Shown: positions 31,359 through 44,190, counted from the stretch's first letter. The stretch: DNA of 64,000 nt from Beroe ovata (GCA_946803715.1 CAMPET010000032.1:42080-106079), one strand, 5' to 3'. A program made the numbers and translations. The notes: a model not told the origin generated them from the letters alone.

Positions 31359-34300
31359 ATGTTAGAGATGTCTATCGTTCAGACGACACCGAAAAAGTCA
31401 GGCTTGCTCTCTGCCATTAAATTCCACTTTCCCAGGAAACGGAAGAACAAATACAAAATCGGGTATGAAGACCTCCTCGCGGATTCGTGTTCATTGCCCT
31501 CGATAGCAGAGGAATCCCAACTCATTGCAGATGATGGACAAGTGATGCAAGATGATGACTGTCATCAGCACAGTGATGACTACCAGCAACACAGTGATAA
31601 CTATCATCAGTACAATGATGACAGTTTGGCTGGGGATAGTGCATATGATAGTGGCAGTGTAGCTGATCTCATTGGTAAGATGGTCAAGGTTCCTGTTGAA
31701 TCAGGATCAGATACTGAGAACAGTATCGAGAGTAGAAGAGAGAATGAGGAGATAATCGAATCCAGGAGTAGAGAACAGCCTGTTCTCTGGAGAGAGTGTG
31801 CCAGACAACCGCGGAAAATGAGCTCAGACAGTCTGCCCCTATCCGATTATTCTGTTGGTGAAGTGTTATCTAGTGGGAGCTCGGAGGAGGACTACAACCA
31901 TCATCACTCAGACGACAGTTCGGAGTCAGGACTTGATGAGCAGGGTGAATGCAGGGAGAATGGAATCCTGTTGCTAAGGAATGAATCACCGTGTCATAGC
32001 AACCAGTCACATGACCATTCCGAGTGTGACACTGCTGATAGCGCCGAGGTGTCTGCGACAAATAACTCACGGGAGGATAATATGGGGGACGATATTTCCC
32101 TGAGTATGGATGATCTGGTGTCCGCTCTGGGGATGTCTCTACCCCTGTTTTACGAGACTGTCCGTATCAAGACTCCTCCTCTTGACAGAGCTATCCTGAG
32201 GAATATAAAGGAGGAGATTGGGATTACTGATAGTAGCATTTTCCAGGAGGCTCGATCACAAGCATCGTCTATCGATAATGAGGAGCCACGTGACTCTAGT
32301 GAAGATGAGAGGAAGTCAGAGAACCTGCTACTGGTTGATGAAATCGACGCATTCAATATGAAGCGGGGAATGAGTCCAACCGCGGAAATGAATAATGAGG
32401 GGTTCATTGATACATCGATAGCAGTATTCCCTGGCGAGTCCTCAAATCTTGTCAATCAAATGTTCGCAACAAATTCTCTCTTCTGTAACTTAGTAACAGG
32501 AGAAATAGACCCCACAGAAATTGATGACGTCACACGGGATGGAGAAGCAGCAGAGCCCACAACGGACGACTTGGAGGACAGGTTTGCTTGTGCAGATTCA
32601 TGCTCGCTCTACACTGACACCAGTACTCTGAGAAGATCTAGGTGCAGTGATACCAGCTCTATGACCTCACTCGAGACCATGGTTCCCTCTAGTTCCCAGC
32701 AGAGTGGTTCATCCTCCTCTGACGAGTTGTATGGTTCATATGACGGATCAGATGAGGACGATACCAGTTCGGATATTTCGGAGAGAACGTACAACTTCCG
32801 ACAGATTTCATGGGAAGATGAGGATTTCATCGAGCTTCCGGCTGCAGTCAAAACCATGTGGAGTGAGGATTCGGAACTGTTTGAAGTTGTCAAGTTCCTG
32901 TCAAAGTGGGGGAAGTACAATGTCATTGTTGAGGGAACTCTGGACCTAGATGACTTTTGGGAGGACCATATCTATTTTCAGTCAGACAGAGGAAGAGATG
33001 TTGATACTGATGATCAACATTGTCAAGGGAGTGGGGGCAAGGGTTGGATGAAGGATACAGTTGAAGATGAAGATGCTGATTGTCACATTGTGGATAGGTT
33101 GTTTACCCTGTACCAACAGAATAAACTGCTACAATTTAATACCTTGCAACAGAAGAGTCTGTACTGTAGCCCATGTCAAAGTTTCCATATTATTGAAATT
33201 ATATGATGCAGAGTATCGGGCTGATATTATGGCGTATTGCGAATAGCGGTACCTAGCATCTTTTAGATCTTACCATTAGACATAAGAGAATTTTGATTTA
33301 GCTTTGTGAGAGTTTGAATATCTCCGTCATGCGTTTATTTGTCTGACTTTCCACATCGAAATGCAGGGCGGTTCTATTTTGCTGATAATTCTCCCCCATA
33401 ACTATGTTCTGTAGTAACTAACCCCAACTTATTCACAGCACAATGAAAGATGAGCCCCTGGGTCTAGTTTACCATGACTAGATGTCTGGCGGTATTACCA
33501 AAGGTAAGACCAATACAGTTATGATCCCCAATGTCACATGCTAACGTTTGATAGTAACAAATGGATTGATTGAGCCTCATTTCAGCGATTAAGCGCTTGA
33601 AGGACAAGCCCAAGAAGAAACCTCGTAAGAAAGTGAGTTTTGCGTCTGCTGACGCACTTGAACGAGTGGTTGAGATATCAATTGACGAAGACAGGAGTCC
33701 CTTTTCTGACGGGGAAGAACAGTATTTCGAGATGCCGGAGATCGATGGAAATAGAATTCTGGGAAACATGCGTCTCTTACAGATAGACCCCGGTTTGTGT
33801 TTATATGTGGGTGAAATCTTATAATATGGTGGGGCGATTTAGTGCACACTTAAGACATTAGGCACCGTCTGCTGATCGCCTTTTTCCAACCATCCCATCA
33901 TATCCTGAATTGCCCTCCCTCTCCTTAACACCCACATCGTATTTCAGCTCTGAAGAGGTTGAAGGTGATCAACACGAGTTTGAGCTCGAACCACCCCCAA
34001 TACGACGAGTTGACAGCAGTTGTGGGTGTGCTGAAGGAGACATCAGTTGATGACGTCATCTCGGAAGTGGACTCAGTCCCCGATCTGGATGGATTGAGTG
34101 AGAGAGATGTGGATGAATCAAGTGGGAGTAGTATCACTGAATGCTCCACACCTGCTCTAGATTGTGAGGTGATAGGAGTGCAGCAGGTGTCCTCGCTAAC
34201 CAGTGGGCTGGATATAGAGGGGCAGAGTGAACGTGATGTTGACGAGTCCAGTAATGGACACTCGAGTAAGACAACCACACCATTGGGACAAGGTGTGATG

Positions 34301-37300
34301 GCAACAGAGCAGGTCGTGATGGTAACAGAGCAAGGTGTGATGGCAACAGAGCAGGGTGTGATGACAACAGAGCAGGGTGTGATGGTAACAGAGCATGGTG
34401 TGATGGAAAAAAAGCATGTTGAGGTTAAAAAAGCGCAGAGTGAGGTTGAAAGTCATCAGGGTAAAGAGTAGACAGCTCTGTGGGAGCATTATAATTATCA
34501 AATATAGNNNNNNNNNNNNNNNNNNNNNNNNNNNNNNNNNNNNNNNNNNNNNNNNNNNNNNNNNNNNNNNNNNNNNNNNNNNNNNNNNNNNNNNNNNNNN
34601 NNNNNNNNNNNNNNNNNNNNNNNNNNNNNNNNNNNNNNNNNNNNNNNNNNNNNNNNNNNAGGGTGTGATGGCAACAGAGCAAGGTGTAATGGCAACAGGG
34701 CAAGGTGTGATAGCAACAGAGCAGGGTGTGATGACAACAGAGCAGGGTGTGGTGATCAAGAATCTGGATGTGGATGAAGTGAGGGATATGCCCGATAAGA
34801 TGACTCACAGAGTCGAAACCAAAGATATCGATTCTGCACCCGCCATGGATCTCCAAGAAGTTCCTGAGACTCAAGAGATAGCTGTCTCAAACGAGTCACT
34901 TGTCACAGAGCAGCAAGTTGACTACAAGTGCAAAGAGTCAATTATTGTCTCTAGGGAGAAACTCGTCTCTGAAGAATCGCTTCTCTCTAAAGAATTTCTC
35001 GTCTCTGGAGAGCAAGTCACTAACGATATTCTCGCCCCTGAAGATCACCATCTGGCAGATGCACGAGTATCATCACGTTATGGGAGTGGAGAGGACAGCG
35101 TATCGGAGTTGAGTGAGTCCACCAGTGCTCACACAGTGGAGGGTAGTGAGATAACAACCGTGACGTCACTGGAGAAGTGCAGTGACGTCATATCACAGGG
35201 TACACGGTCCGACTCCCCCTTCCCTCGACCCTATAGCTCACTCTCGTTACAATCAGTGGAGTTACTGTCAGGTATTAACACGGATAAAGATATTGTAGCA
35301 GATACAGCTAGGTTACAACTGACAACCGGGGCACCGGGAAGCAGTTCTTCTTCCTCTGGCAAATCGCCAGCTCTATCCAGCATATCATTGGTTGATAGCT
35401 TGGACCTTATCTTGGGTGGCATAATGAAAATCCCGGGTGATCCAAATGCGATATTGAGACAAAAATACCAGGACAAGACATGTGAATGTCAAACAGTACG
35501 AAGCACGGAACCCATAATTAGTGACCACGGAGCATCTGAGCAATCATCGTCTGATAAGTCACCTCTACTGGTGGACGAGTTGTGGGACGATGATGAGGTC
35601 AGTCCTGAAGTGCGAGGAATTCTATCCTCCATTCCCATTCGCACAGACCAAGCTGAGGAAGAGGAGAGACATGATGTCTCATCGAGTGATGAGATACTAG
35701 AGAGAGACGGAGATGAAGACGAAAAAGACAGTATAGAAGTGGAAGACGATGCTGTACAAGATGCACGCTCAAGAGCGTCATGGTTTGATGCCGGCTCCAC
35801 TGTTTCCGAATCATATGACTCCTCCTCTTTCCATGCTAAGAAGAGGGATTCAGACGAGAGTTCTAGTTCGAGCGATTCGTCCCGATACTCATCCATGAGG
35901 ATAACCTCGTCATGTGAGGATAGCACTAACGAGGAGGACAATGATGAGGAGGACAGAGAGAGGGACGAGGAGGAGGAGAGGGACGAGGGGATGAGTCCTA
36001 AGATCAGTGAGCGGAGTGCAGATCTGATCGGGATATGTAACCTGCTTGCGGAGAGAATAGGACAGATGCTGGGAGAGGAACAAGGGGAGAGAGCTGAACC
36101 ACTTTCATCACCAGGAGGTATGACGATTTGTATAAATCTTATTACATTTCAGGGGTTTTTCCAAGATTTAGCCGCTTTTTTCAAATGAGTATTGCTATTA
36201 AATTAGGTATTGCCACTAAATTAGTTAGTTATTTAATTAAAAATTCAATGCCCCCCGCTCAGAAGTTGATGATCAGTCGATAGATACAACAGAGAGTGGT
36301 GTTGCGGGGCCGGTAGTAGGGGAATATACCCCTGTATCCGAGGACAGAGTGGACTTCATCATCCGACAATTCCAAGAAGAAATGAGAGGTACGATTAATA
36401 TTGTCTAGGAGTAAATAATTCAAATGGGGTAAACAATAGTCTTATGTGCCGCGCAATTACACAGATTTCATGACAGGGTCGGTGAAAAATGAATGGCCAC
36501 AATGTAATATCGAGCTAGATAACAGAACAAACAGCAAAATATGAAAATATAGATAAAACGAACCTACCCCAGCGAAGCACAGACAAGTCCACGAATGACA
36601 TTGTTGTTCCTAGTTGTAGTATATCATTCACATGATCAGTGTACTGGTGCCTCATCAGTCATCATCGAATTCAATACGATTACGCGGATCATAGTCTAAC
36701 GAAATCGGGCGGAAAACTTGTTCACAAAATAAAAGAATTCAGAGTCGTTCCAATACGTGCAATTTGCTAATAATAGTAGCGAGTATCCTTATATTAGATG
36801 CGATTATTGACAGCGATACTAATCCCCTCCTCCATAAAGACGAGTACTCCAGCGAGACGAGTGGAATTGGTACGAGTACCAGTTCTGGTGAGGATCACAG
36901 AGAGCTGGGAGAGACGCCCACCCTCAGATTGGGAGATATTATCCTGGTTACCATGGCAGCGACCACGCCCTCCTCCGCAGAGAGTGAGCTGAGTGGCGCG
37001 CAACAAGATGTCGGAGTGGAGGACGAGCAGGGTCCTCATGGTACACAAGATGGGGAGGGGGAGAGTTCGCCACCATCAGGAGATTCATTACTGTCACTGG
37101 TTCCATCAGCACCTACACTGTCAGACATAGAGACGGGATACGCAGGGGAGGATGTGACATCTCCAGATGATGGCACATCGCCAAGGATTGTTGAGACATC
37201 ACCAGTTATTTTAGCACCAACAGCTGATGAGAAACAACCAATGACTGATGAGACACTTATGAATGACAAATCATTACCAGTGATCACAACATTAACAAGC

Positions 37301-37672
37301 TACACCGAGGAATGCCTGGTCGAAGTGGCGCACTCTCTGGTCTCCGCGGCACTGGCGGTAGTACCGGCGCCAGCTCCCAGCGCCACACCAGCCTCCTACA
37401 TATCGGCGGAGGAAGACCTGTTTGAGGAGTGTGAGGGGCAGGAGACATTCCTGTACTACATCTGCCAGGAGAAGCTGAATCAGCTGAGTGTAGAACTAGG
37501 TAGAGGAGCTGGAACACTGGAGAATTACATGGTTAGGGGCATGTCGATAGAGGGGGAGATGAGGGGCAAGATCAAACTGGAGGAGTGGGCGCTGGAGAAC
37601 ATGACAGAGAGAAATGTTGAGTATATGAGTGGACTTCTAACCAACTGGGGACGCTTCAGTGTCGTTCACTGA
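31359..37672 (+). CDS. Large acidic Ser/Asp/Glu-rich repetitive protein, unrecognised
   Basis: Multi-exon gene with a gap. Supported exons: about 31359-33200 (3' border not fixed); about 33587 to 33791 (AIKRLKDKPKKKPRKKVSF ...); about 33948 to 34461 (ALKRLKVINTSLSSN ...); 34660-36118 after the gap; 36263-36388; 36798-37672 (stop TGA). The probable start is MLEMSIVQTTPKKSG. A short basic patch (KFHFPRKRKNKYK, KDKPKKKPRKK) opens modules of very acidic, Ser-rich sequence with DDLVSALGMSLPLFYE, FEVVKFLSKWGKYNVIV, SERSADLIGICNLLAERIGQ and a final ETFLYYICQEKLNQLSVELG ... SGLLTNWGRFSVVH. I recognise no domain. Three exons begin with an A-I/L-K-x-x-K motif after a phase-1 splice, suggesting exon duplication. 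Basic-then-acidic makeup suggests a nuclear or matrix protein, but that is only inference. Confidence 0.6.
34292..34750 (+). repeat. Coding 21-bp minisatellite interrupted by a 152-N gap
   Basis: Repeats of the 7-residue unit GVMATEQ (about ggtgtgatggcaacagagca per unit) at 34292-34411 and 34660-34750, on either side of Ns at 34508-34659. The stretch 34462-34507 between repeat and gap is not repeat (gtaaag donor-like, then a stop), so the two arrays may be the same array read from two overlapping contigs. Confidence 0.85.
34508..34659. other. Assembly gap (152 Ns)
   Basis: Run of N inside the minisatellite-bearing region of the acidic-protein gene. Confidence 0.99.
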
Positions 37673-37781
37673 TTCCGCGGTTTTTGGGCGACCTTTAGTT
37701 TAATAATTTTTAAAGAAAAGAGAATATTTTTTTACACAATGAGCGTGCAAAACTGTGATTTAGTTATTATAGGTTAATTTT

Positions 37782-37782
37782 N
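37782..37782. other. Single-N assembly join
   Basis: Left side ends ttataggttaatttt; the same sequence recurs at about 40310-40324 and there continues into new sequence. Right side begins with sequence already seen at 35435. Confidence 0.9.
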
Positions 37783-40324
37783 GGGTGATCCAAATGCGAT
37801 ATTGAGACAAAAATATCAGGACAAGACATGTGAATGTCAAACAGTACGAAGCACAGAACCCATAATCAGTGACCCCGGAGTATCTGAGCAATCATCGTCA
37901 GATAAGTCACCTCTACTGGTGGACGAGTTGTGGGACGATGATGAGGTCAGTCCTGAAGTGCGGGGAATTCTATCCTCCATTCCCATTCGCACAGACCAAG
38001 TTGAGGAAGAAGAGAGACCTGATGTCTTACCGAGTGATGAGACACTAGAGAAAGACAAAGATATTCATAGAGAAGACAAAAAAGACAGAACAGAAATCGA
38101 CGATGAAGACGATGCTGCGCTGGGCATTCTGTCCTCCATTCCAATTCAAACTGATGGAATTGAGGAAGAAGAGAGACCTGATGTCTTACCGGGTGATGAG
38201 ATACTAGAGAGAGACTGGGATGAAAACGAAAAGGACAGTATAGAAGTGGAAGACGATGCTGTACAAGATGCACGCTCCGCTGCTAGCTCAAGAGCGTCAT
38301 GGTTCGATGCCGGCTCCACTGTTTCCGAATCATATGACTCCTCCCCTGTCCATGCTAAGAAGAGGGATTCAGACGAGAGTTCTAGTTCGAGCGATTCGTC
38401 CCGATACTCATCCATGAGGATAACCTCGTCATGTGAGGATAGCACTGACGAGGAGGACAGAGAGAGGGACCAGGAGGACAATGACGAGGTGGACAGCGAG
38501 AGGGACGAGGTGGAGGAGAGGGAGGATGGGATGAGTCCTCAGATCAGTGAGCGGAGTGCAGATCTGATCGGGATATGTAACCTGCTTGCGGAGAGAATAG
38601 GACAGATGCTGGGAGAGGAACAAGGGGAGAGAGCTGAACCACTTTCATCACCAGGAGGTATGACGATTTGTATAAATCTTATTACATTTCAGGGGTTTTT
38701 CCAAGATTTAGCCGCTTTTTTCAAATGAGTATTGCTATTAAATTAGGTATTGCCACTAAATTAGTTAGTTATTTAATTAAAAATTCAATGCCCCCCGCTC
38801 AGAAGTTGATGATCAGTCGATAGATACAACAGAGAGTGGTGTTGCGGGGCCGGTAGTAGGGGAATATACCCCTGTATCCGAGGACAGAGTGGACTTCATC
38901 ATCCGACAATTCCAAGAAGAAATGAGAGGTACGATTAATATTGTCTAGGAGTAAATAATTCAAATGGGGTAAACAATAGTCTTATGTGCCGCGCAATTAC
39001 ACAGATTTCATGACAGGGTCGGTGAAAAATGAATGGCCACAATGTAATATCGAGCGAGTGAAAAGAATAAATAGGAAAGCAAAATATGAAAACATAGATA
39101 AAACGAACCTACCCCAGCGAAGCACAGACAAGTTCACGAATGACAATGTTGTTCCTAGTTGTAGTATATTACTCACATGATCAGTGTACTGGTGCCTCAT
39201 CAGTCATCATCGAATTCAATACGATTACGGCGGATCAGATCATGATCTAACGAAATCGGGCAGAAAACTTATTCACAAAATAACAGAATTCAGAGTCGTT
39301 CCAATACGTGCACTTTGCTAATAATAGTAGCGACTATCCCCACTAGATGCGATTATTGACAGCGATACTAATCCTCTCCTCCCAGAAGACGAGTACTCCA
39401 GCGAGACGAGTGGAATTGGTACGAGTACCAGTTCTGGTGAGGATCACAGAGAGCTGGGAGAGACGCCCACCCTCAGATTGGGAGATATGGTTACCATGAC
39501 AGCGACCACGCCCTCCTCCGCAGAGAGTGAGCTGAGTGGCGCGCAACAAGATGTCGGAGTGGAGGACAAGCAGGGTCCTCATGGTACACAAGATGGGGAA
39601 GGGGAGAGTTCACCACCATCAGGAGATTCATTACTGTCACTGGTTCCATCAGCACCTACACTGTCAGACATAGAGGCGGGATACGCAGGGGAGGATGTGA
39701 CATCACCAGATGATGACACATCGCCAAGGATTGATGAGACATCTCCAGTTATTGCAGCACCAACTGTTGATGAGAAACAACCAATGACTGATGAGACACT
39801 TATGAATGACGAATCATTACCAGGTATCACAACATTAACAACCTACACCGAGGAATGCCTGGTCGAAGTGGCGCACTCTCTGGTCACCGCCGCACTGGCG
39901 GCAGTACCGGCGCATGCTCCCAGCGCCACACCAGCCTCCTACATATCAGCGGAGGAGGACTTGTTTGAGGAGTGTGAGGGGCAGGAGACATTCCTGTACT
40001 ACATCAGCCAGGAGAAGCTAAATCAGCTGAGTGTACAACTAGGTAGAGGAGCTGGAACACTGGAGAATTACATGGTTGGGGGCATGTCGATAGAGGGGGA
40101 GATGAGGGGCAAGATCAAACTGGAGGAGTGGGCGCTGGAGGAGATGACAGAGAGAAATATTGAGTATATGAGCGGACTTCTCACCAACTGGGGACGCTTC
40201 AATCTCGTTCACTGATTCCGCGGTTTTTGGGCGACCTTAATTTTAAAAATTTTTAAAGAAATGAGAATATTTTGTGTACACAATGAGCCTGCAAAACTGT
40301 GATTTAGTTATTATAGGTTAATTT
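37783..40324 (+). pseudogene. Second copy of the last exons of the acidic-protein gene (probable second haplotype)
   Basis: Starts gggtgatccaaatgcgatat, the sequence at 35435, and runs parallel to 35435-37781 through the exon ending in ERAEPLSSPG, the small exon (about 38785-38911) and the final exon 39347-40215 (stop TGA), then 3' sequence to ggttaatttt. The copies differ by scattered substitutions, a missing stretch in the last exon (LGDMVTM against LGDIILVTM), and one extra internal unit here: GILSSIPIRTDQ and GILSSIPIQTDG both occur, while the first copy has one. The N at 37782 sits exactly at the join. Most likely the alternative haplotype of the same 3' end rather than a tandem gene. 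Confidence 0.75.
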
Positions 40325-41035
40325 TCTTCAATTTATGGATGGCTTACCTTAATAAAATGCAGCAGCAAATCTTGTTGACACTTTTTCAGGATTATTGCAG
40401 TCTGAAAATAGTTGAACTGCATCTCATCATTTATTTTTACCTTTATTTGGTACTTCTTTTATTTTGTACCGACATTTCAATCATGGAAGCGGTTGCAGAA
40501 GGATGCCTACCTTTGCCGAATTCTTTCTCTCCGCCAATTTCTTCGCTTGCAATTGCATGTCTGGCGTCTGCTGCCCATGCCCCATACTTTGCATTGAATT
40601 TCATTAGAAACCTATCAATAGTTGCGGTGATAAGAGTTAGTATAAGAAGATTTTGCAGTGCCTGAAATCGGAATCAAACAAAAATATGAAGACAAGTTTA
40701 CAAATCAATACTCGATTGAACAAGTTCACTGACATTCACGGCTTTAGAACCGGATTGCATTTCAATCCGGTTCTAAAACTGCAGATTTCAATGAACTTAC
40801 AATTTGTAAGTTACTGGATAATCAGAACATATTTATTCAACAATAATGTCAAATGTGAATAATAACATTGCAAATGATATCAAATAGTTAAAAAGGAATG
40901 ATTTAAAAAGGGGGAACGACAAAGCAGTTTATAAATGGAAGGGATTTTAATTTAAGATACTCTATCTGAGTGTTTTAAACATATCGAAATAATTCAATAC
41001 GATGTTTGTGAAAGGTACTGGTAGGTTTTCTGGTT
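40325..41035. other. Convergent spacer, acidic protein / RCC2
   Basis: About 710 bp, AT-rich. It contains a perfect hairpin (40743-40777) and, on the minus strand, an AATAAA at about 40827-40832, a candidate poly(A) signal for RCC2 about 200 bp beyond its stop. No exon seen. Confidence 0.55.
40743..40777. repeat. Perfect 15-bp inverted repeat with 5-base loop
   Basis: tttagaaccggattg, loop cattt, then caatccggttctaaa. Both arms match exactly. It is in the region expected to be the RCC2 3' UTR on the minus strand. Confidence 0.95.
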
Positions 41036-43926
41036 TTAGTCTTCGTTTGTGACTAATTCACTCAGAATTTTCTTAGCTTCTTCAGTATCGTCAAGTGCTA
41101 ACAACACGGTGTGATTTGTTCCCACTGCCACCTGAGGTACGAATTTCAGATTGACAACCGGTGTTATTTGTTTCGATAAACGATGAAATAAGTGTACTCA
41201 GTGTTCACACCGGTTGGAATGAATTCTGCTCCCACCGACACGAAACACATTCCTGATTCCAATGCACGCACCTTGATAACCTTGAGTCCCTCTACACTCT
41301 GCATCTTATCCGGTCTGCTACTGCTCTTTGTCGTTGGTCCCAGACCCTGAAATGAGTGGTCAGAACTAGAAAGATACCCCAAGTGAAATGCCATCTCTCC
41401 ATTGTGCTTTGAGTAGAACCTGAGTGATGATGCCGAGCCCAGGAATTGGTGATCAGGAAATGAGAACAATGACACATTTCATCACTCACCAGTTCTCCTT
41501 GGGTCTGTTTGCCCATTGCTATAGTGGAAGAGTCCGCAGAGATAATGTGGTGGTTTCTCCTGAAACAGATTAATTTAAATCACATTGCCATACAAGAGAT
41601 AGAAATGTTTTTCTTCTATATGAGGTCATAACTGGCTCCAAACACCTACCCTGCACTAAGATCATTGATATTCCACCCATACAAATCCTCCAATGGAATA
41701 GGATAGGGAGACTCAAGCTTCTGTATCTGGTTTTGTCCCCAACAATACAAATTCCCGAGTGTATTAACGGCAAAACAACCTCCAAACGAGCATATCGCCA
41801 TCTTAACGCCACCATTCCTGCTACCGGTAGCGAAGAAGTTAACTCGGAGCGGCACCAGCTCATTTTCTGTAGTTTTGTGCCCGAGGCGGCCGTGCCCGTT
41901 GAATCCCCATGTGAATAGCTCATCTGTCGTGGATACAGCGATCTGCAGGAAGTTACGGCATGGGTGTGAGCTGAGTGATGAGATCATTGCAGTGATTTAG
42001 ATGTTTATTGTTGACATAATAGGTCATGTTGACATAATAGGTCATGATGTCATATTGTCATAACGCAGCGAGTTTCCCACGGCGCGCGCGCGGCTGAAAC
42101 AAAGGAGTTCGGTGTGCTTTTCCGATTGTAATAACCACAACAAGTAACATCGCGCGTTCCGTTAACTCCATGTTTTTGTTATCCTTACTTGATGGCGCGC
42201 CAATTTCTTGTTTCTAAAATTACTTTTCATTATTATATGTTGTACTTATAACTACAACTATCGGGCATGATTATAGCACCCTGAAACATCATCAAGACAA
42301 ACAAAATTGAGATATTTCAGACTCACACAGTGATGTGCCCCAGCAGACAAGCTCCGTATGGTGACATTGGGAAGTCTCACGACCTGTTTTATTCGTGGAT
42401 CTTTGGTGAAGAACGAGTGAACACGTTCAGGGGATGTCTGGGCTGAGAAGTACAGCTGAAACAAAGGAAACAATGTTAACAATCGGTAATTTCTTAATGA
42501 GGGTTCCCCGTTCCTCTAATCAGCCAATTAGCAAATGCAACAAACACAAACACGCACTTTTCTGCCGTCAATATACTCTCCATTATCATTGACACCCAAC
42601 TGCCCGCTTTCACTGCTCCCAGCACTGTAAACATGTCCATTCTCTGTCAGGAAGAGTGTGAAATCTAGCCCACACGTCACTGATGTTATCTTCTTATCTA
42701 GGTCTACTCTTTTCGGCGATGTCAACTGGGCCATGGCTCCCTTGTTGGACCCAACACCGAGTTGGCCCATTGTGTTATCTCCCATCCCATACGCACCACA
42801 ATCTGTATGATGATTGGTCCTTTCACTCTCTGTTCATTCTCTCAAATGGGACTCTCAGTTCAACGCTCATTTGAGAAAAGCTGAGATAAGAAAATAAAAC
42901 TCTAAGACAAAACTGTGAACTCACGTTCTGTTAGGACGATACTGTGCCCCTTACCACCAGCTGCCCCTATCACTCGCATGTTCTTGAAGAATGGGATTTC
43001 TATGGCACCGTCCTGTCTCTTTGTGTTACCCAATCCCAGTTGTCCTTGCTCATTACGACCTGGATCAAATTAGGGATGAGTCATTTGTCTAATTGAAATT
43101 TTGTTGATCGATGTACAATTACAAAATATACCGCCCAAATCAACATAAGTACTATGGAAATCATAGATACCATTTTACTGTCATAACATCCCCCACCATG
43201 TAAACAATCATAACTAACCCAGTCCAAACAGTTTTCCCTCGTCAGTGATAAAAAACGAGTGTGTAGCACATGGCCCTGCTATGATGTCTGTAACCCGCAC
43301 ACCAGATAGGGCGCCAATTATCTGGGGCTCCCATGCAGGTTCTACTTTCCTGGGCTCTGAAAAGGTGGACTTTTGGAATCAAATGTTGTTAAAAATAGGT
43401 GGCTAGTTATGGTATCAATAGAAGGTAAAGGGAAAAGAGCAAAGGTTCAAATTGCTTACTGCTATTGACTCGCTTTTCTGTTCTACCCATGAGATCCCAA
43501 TTGAGTGAACCACAAATCAAAGGAACACCAGACTGTGTGACTTCCTGATTCAAAGAAAAAATCGGTCAACTCTTTTGATTGATAGTATTGGTATCAGATT
43601 AGGCACCCCCATCATATGAAACTGGCAAGATCAAACTAGCAAGTCATCCATAGACTAAAGAAATACAGACTATAAACATACTATCAACTATAAGGCTGCC
43701 GAGCTAAAATTAAATTCTGACCTGGCTCAAAGATGGTAGTATTTGTATACAAACCTCAGGATGTTGTGAACCTCACCTTTTCATCACCATTTCCAGAGTC
43801 TTTCATATCTATCAAGTCCTCAATCTTTGTTCTCTTGGAGTCACCATCTTCTTCAGAATTCACTTCAATAGATCGCTTATTTGATTCAACAGTCTCGCTC
43901 AAGCCATCATCTACTGTTGTTGCCAT
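41036..43926 (-). CDS. RCC2: RCC2 (TD-60) homologue, RCC1-type beta propeller
   Basis: RCC1-like seven-bladed propeller protein. In vertebrates it binds Rac1/Arf6 and associates with the chromosomal passenger machinery and centromeres. Ten exons: 43777-43926, 43460-43544, 43219-43356, 42925-43059, 42558-42802, 42327-42455, 41650-41942, 41490-41559, 41272-41346, 41036-41131. Phases join to 471 residues (human 522). The first 60 residues are acidic and disordered with a possible nuclear signal (DSKRTKIED). Then LICGSLNWDLMGR (human FGATNWDLIGR), HSFFITDEGKLFGLGRNEQG, YGMGDNTMGQLG, HVYSAGSSESGQLGVNDNGE, the long blade insertion with VRLPNVTIRSLSAGAHHC, LFTWGFNGHGRLGHKTTENE, YCWGQN, LYGWNIN and finally VAVGTNHTVLLALDD. 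The blade order and the insertion before LFTWG are specific to RCC2 rather than RCC1. Confidence 0.93.
42060..42200. repeat. CpG-rich patch in an RCC2 intron
   Basis: gcgcgcgcggctgaaacaaa, then catcgcgcgttccg and gatggcgcgccaatttc, set in AT-rich intron between exons 42327 and 41942. A two-unit tandem repeat of gttgacataataggtcat lies just left at about 42011-42046. It resembles the other GC-rich insertions of this window but shares no full motif. Confidence 0.4.
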
Positions 43927-44190
43927 ACTATTGATAATGATATAACATAAGGACATTCAATAGCTGCATTACTGGAACATCACTGTCAGTTAACAAAAAA
44001 TCTGAAGTCAGAACTCAGTGCTGTAGCCTGTATAGCAAGGGTCTCTACAGTGTTTGCCAGGCTAAGCACACAACCACTCCATTTGAAGTTTGGTGTTCCT
44101 CAGGGGTCCGTACAAGGTCCAATCCTCTTTTATTCATACATCAGGTCTATTTATAGTACTGTGAACTCTTGTTCTTTCAATATTCATAGA
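43927..44190. other. RCC2 upstream region running into a LINE fragment
   Basis: Short sequence before the RCC2 start. From about 44040 it is already reverse-transcriptase-like. No other feature. Confidence 0.4.

Noticed and set aside
37802-40215. A tandem paralogue of the acidic-protein gene
   Set aside because: The N lies exactly where copy 1 ends and copy 2 begins, and flanks match as in overlapping alleles. Not excluded, but less likely.
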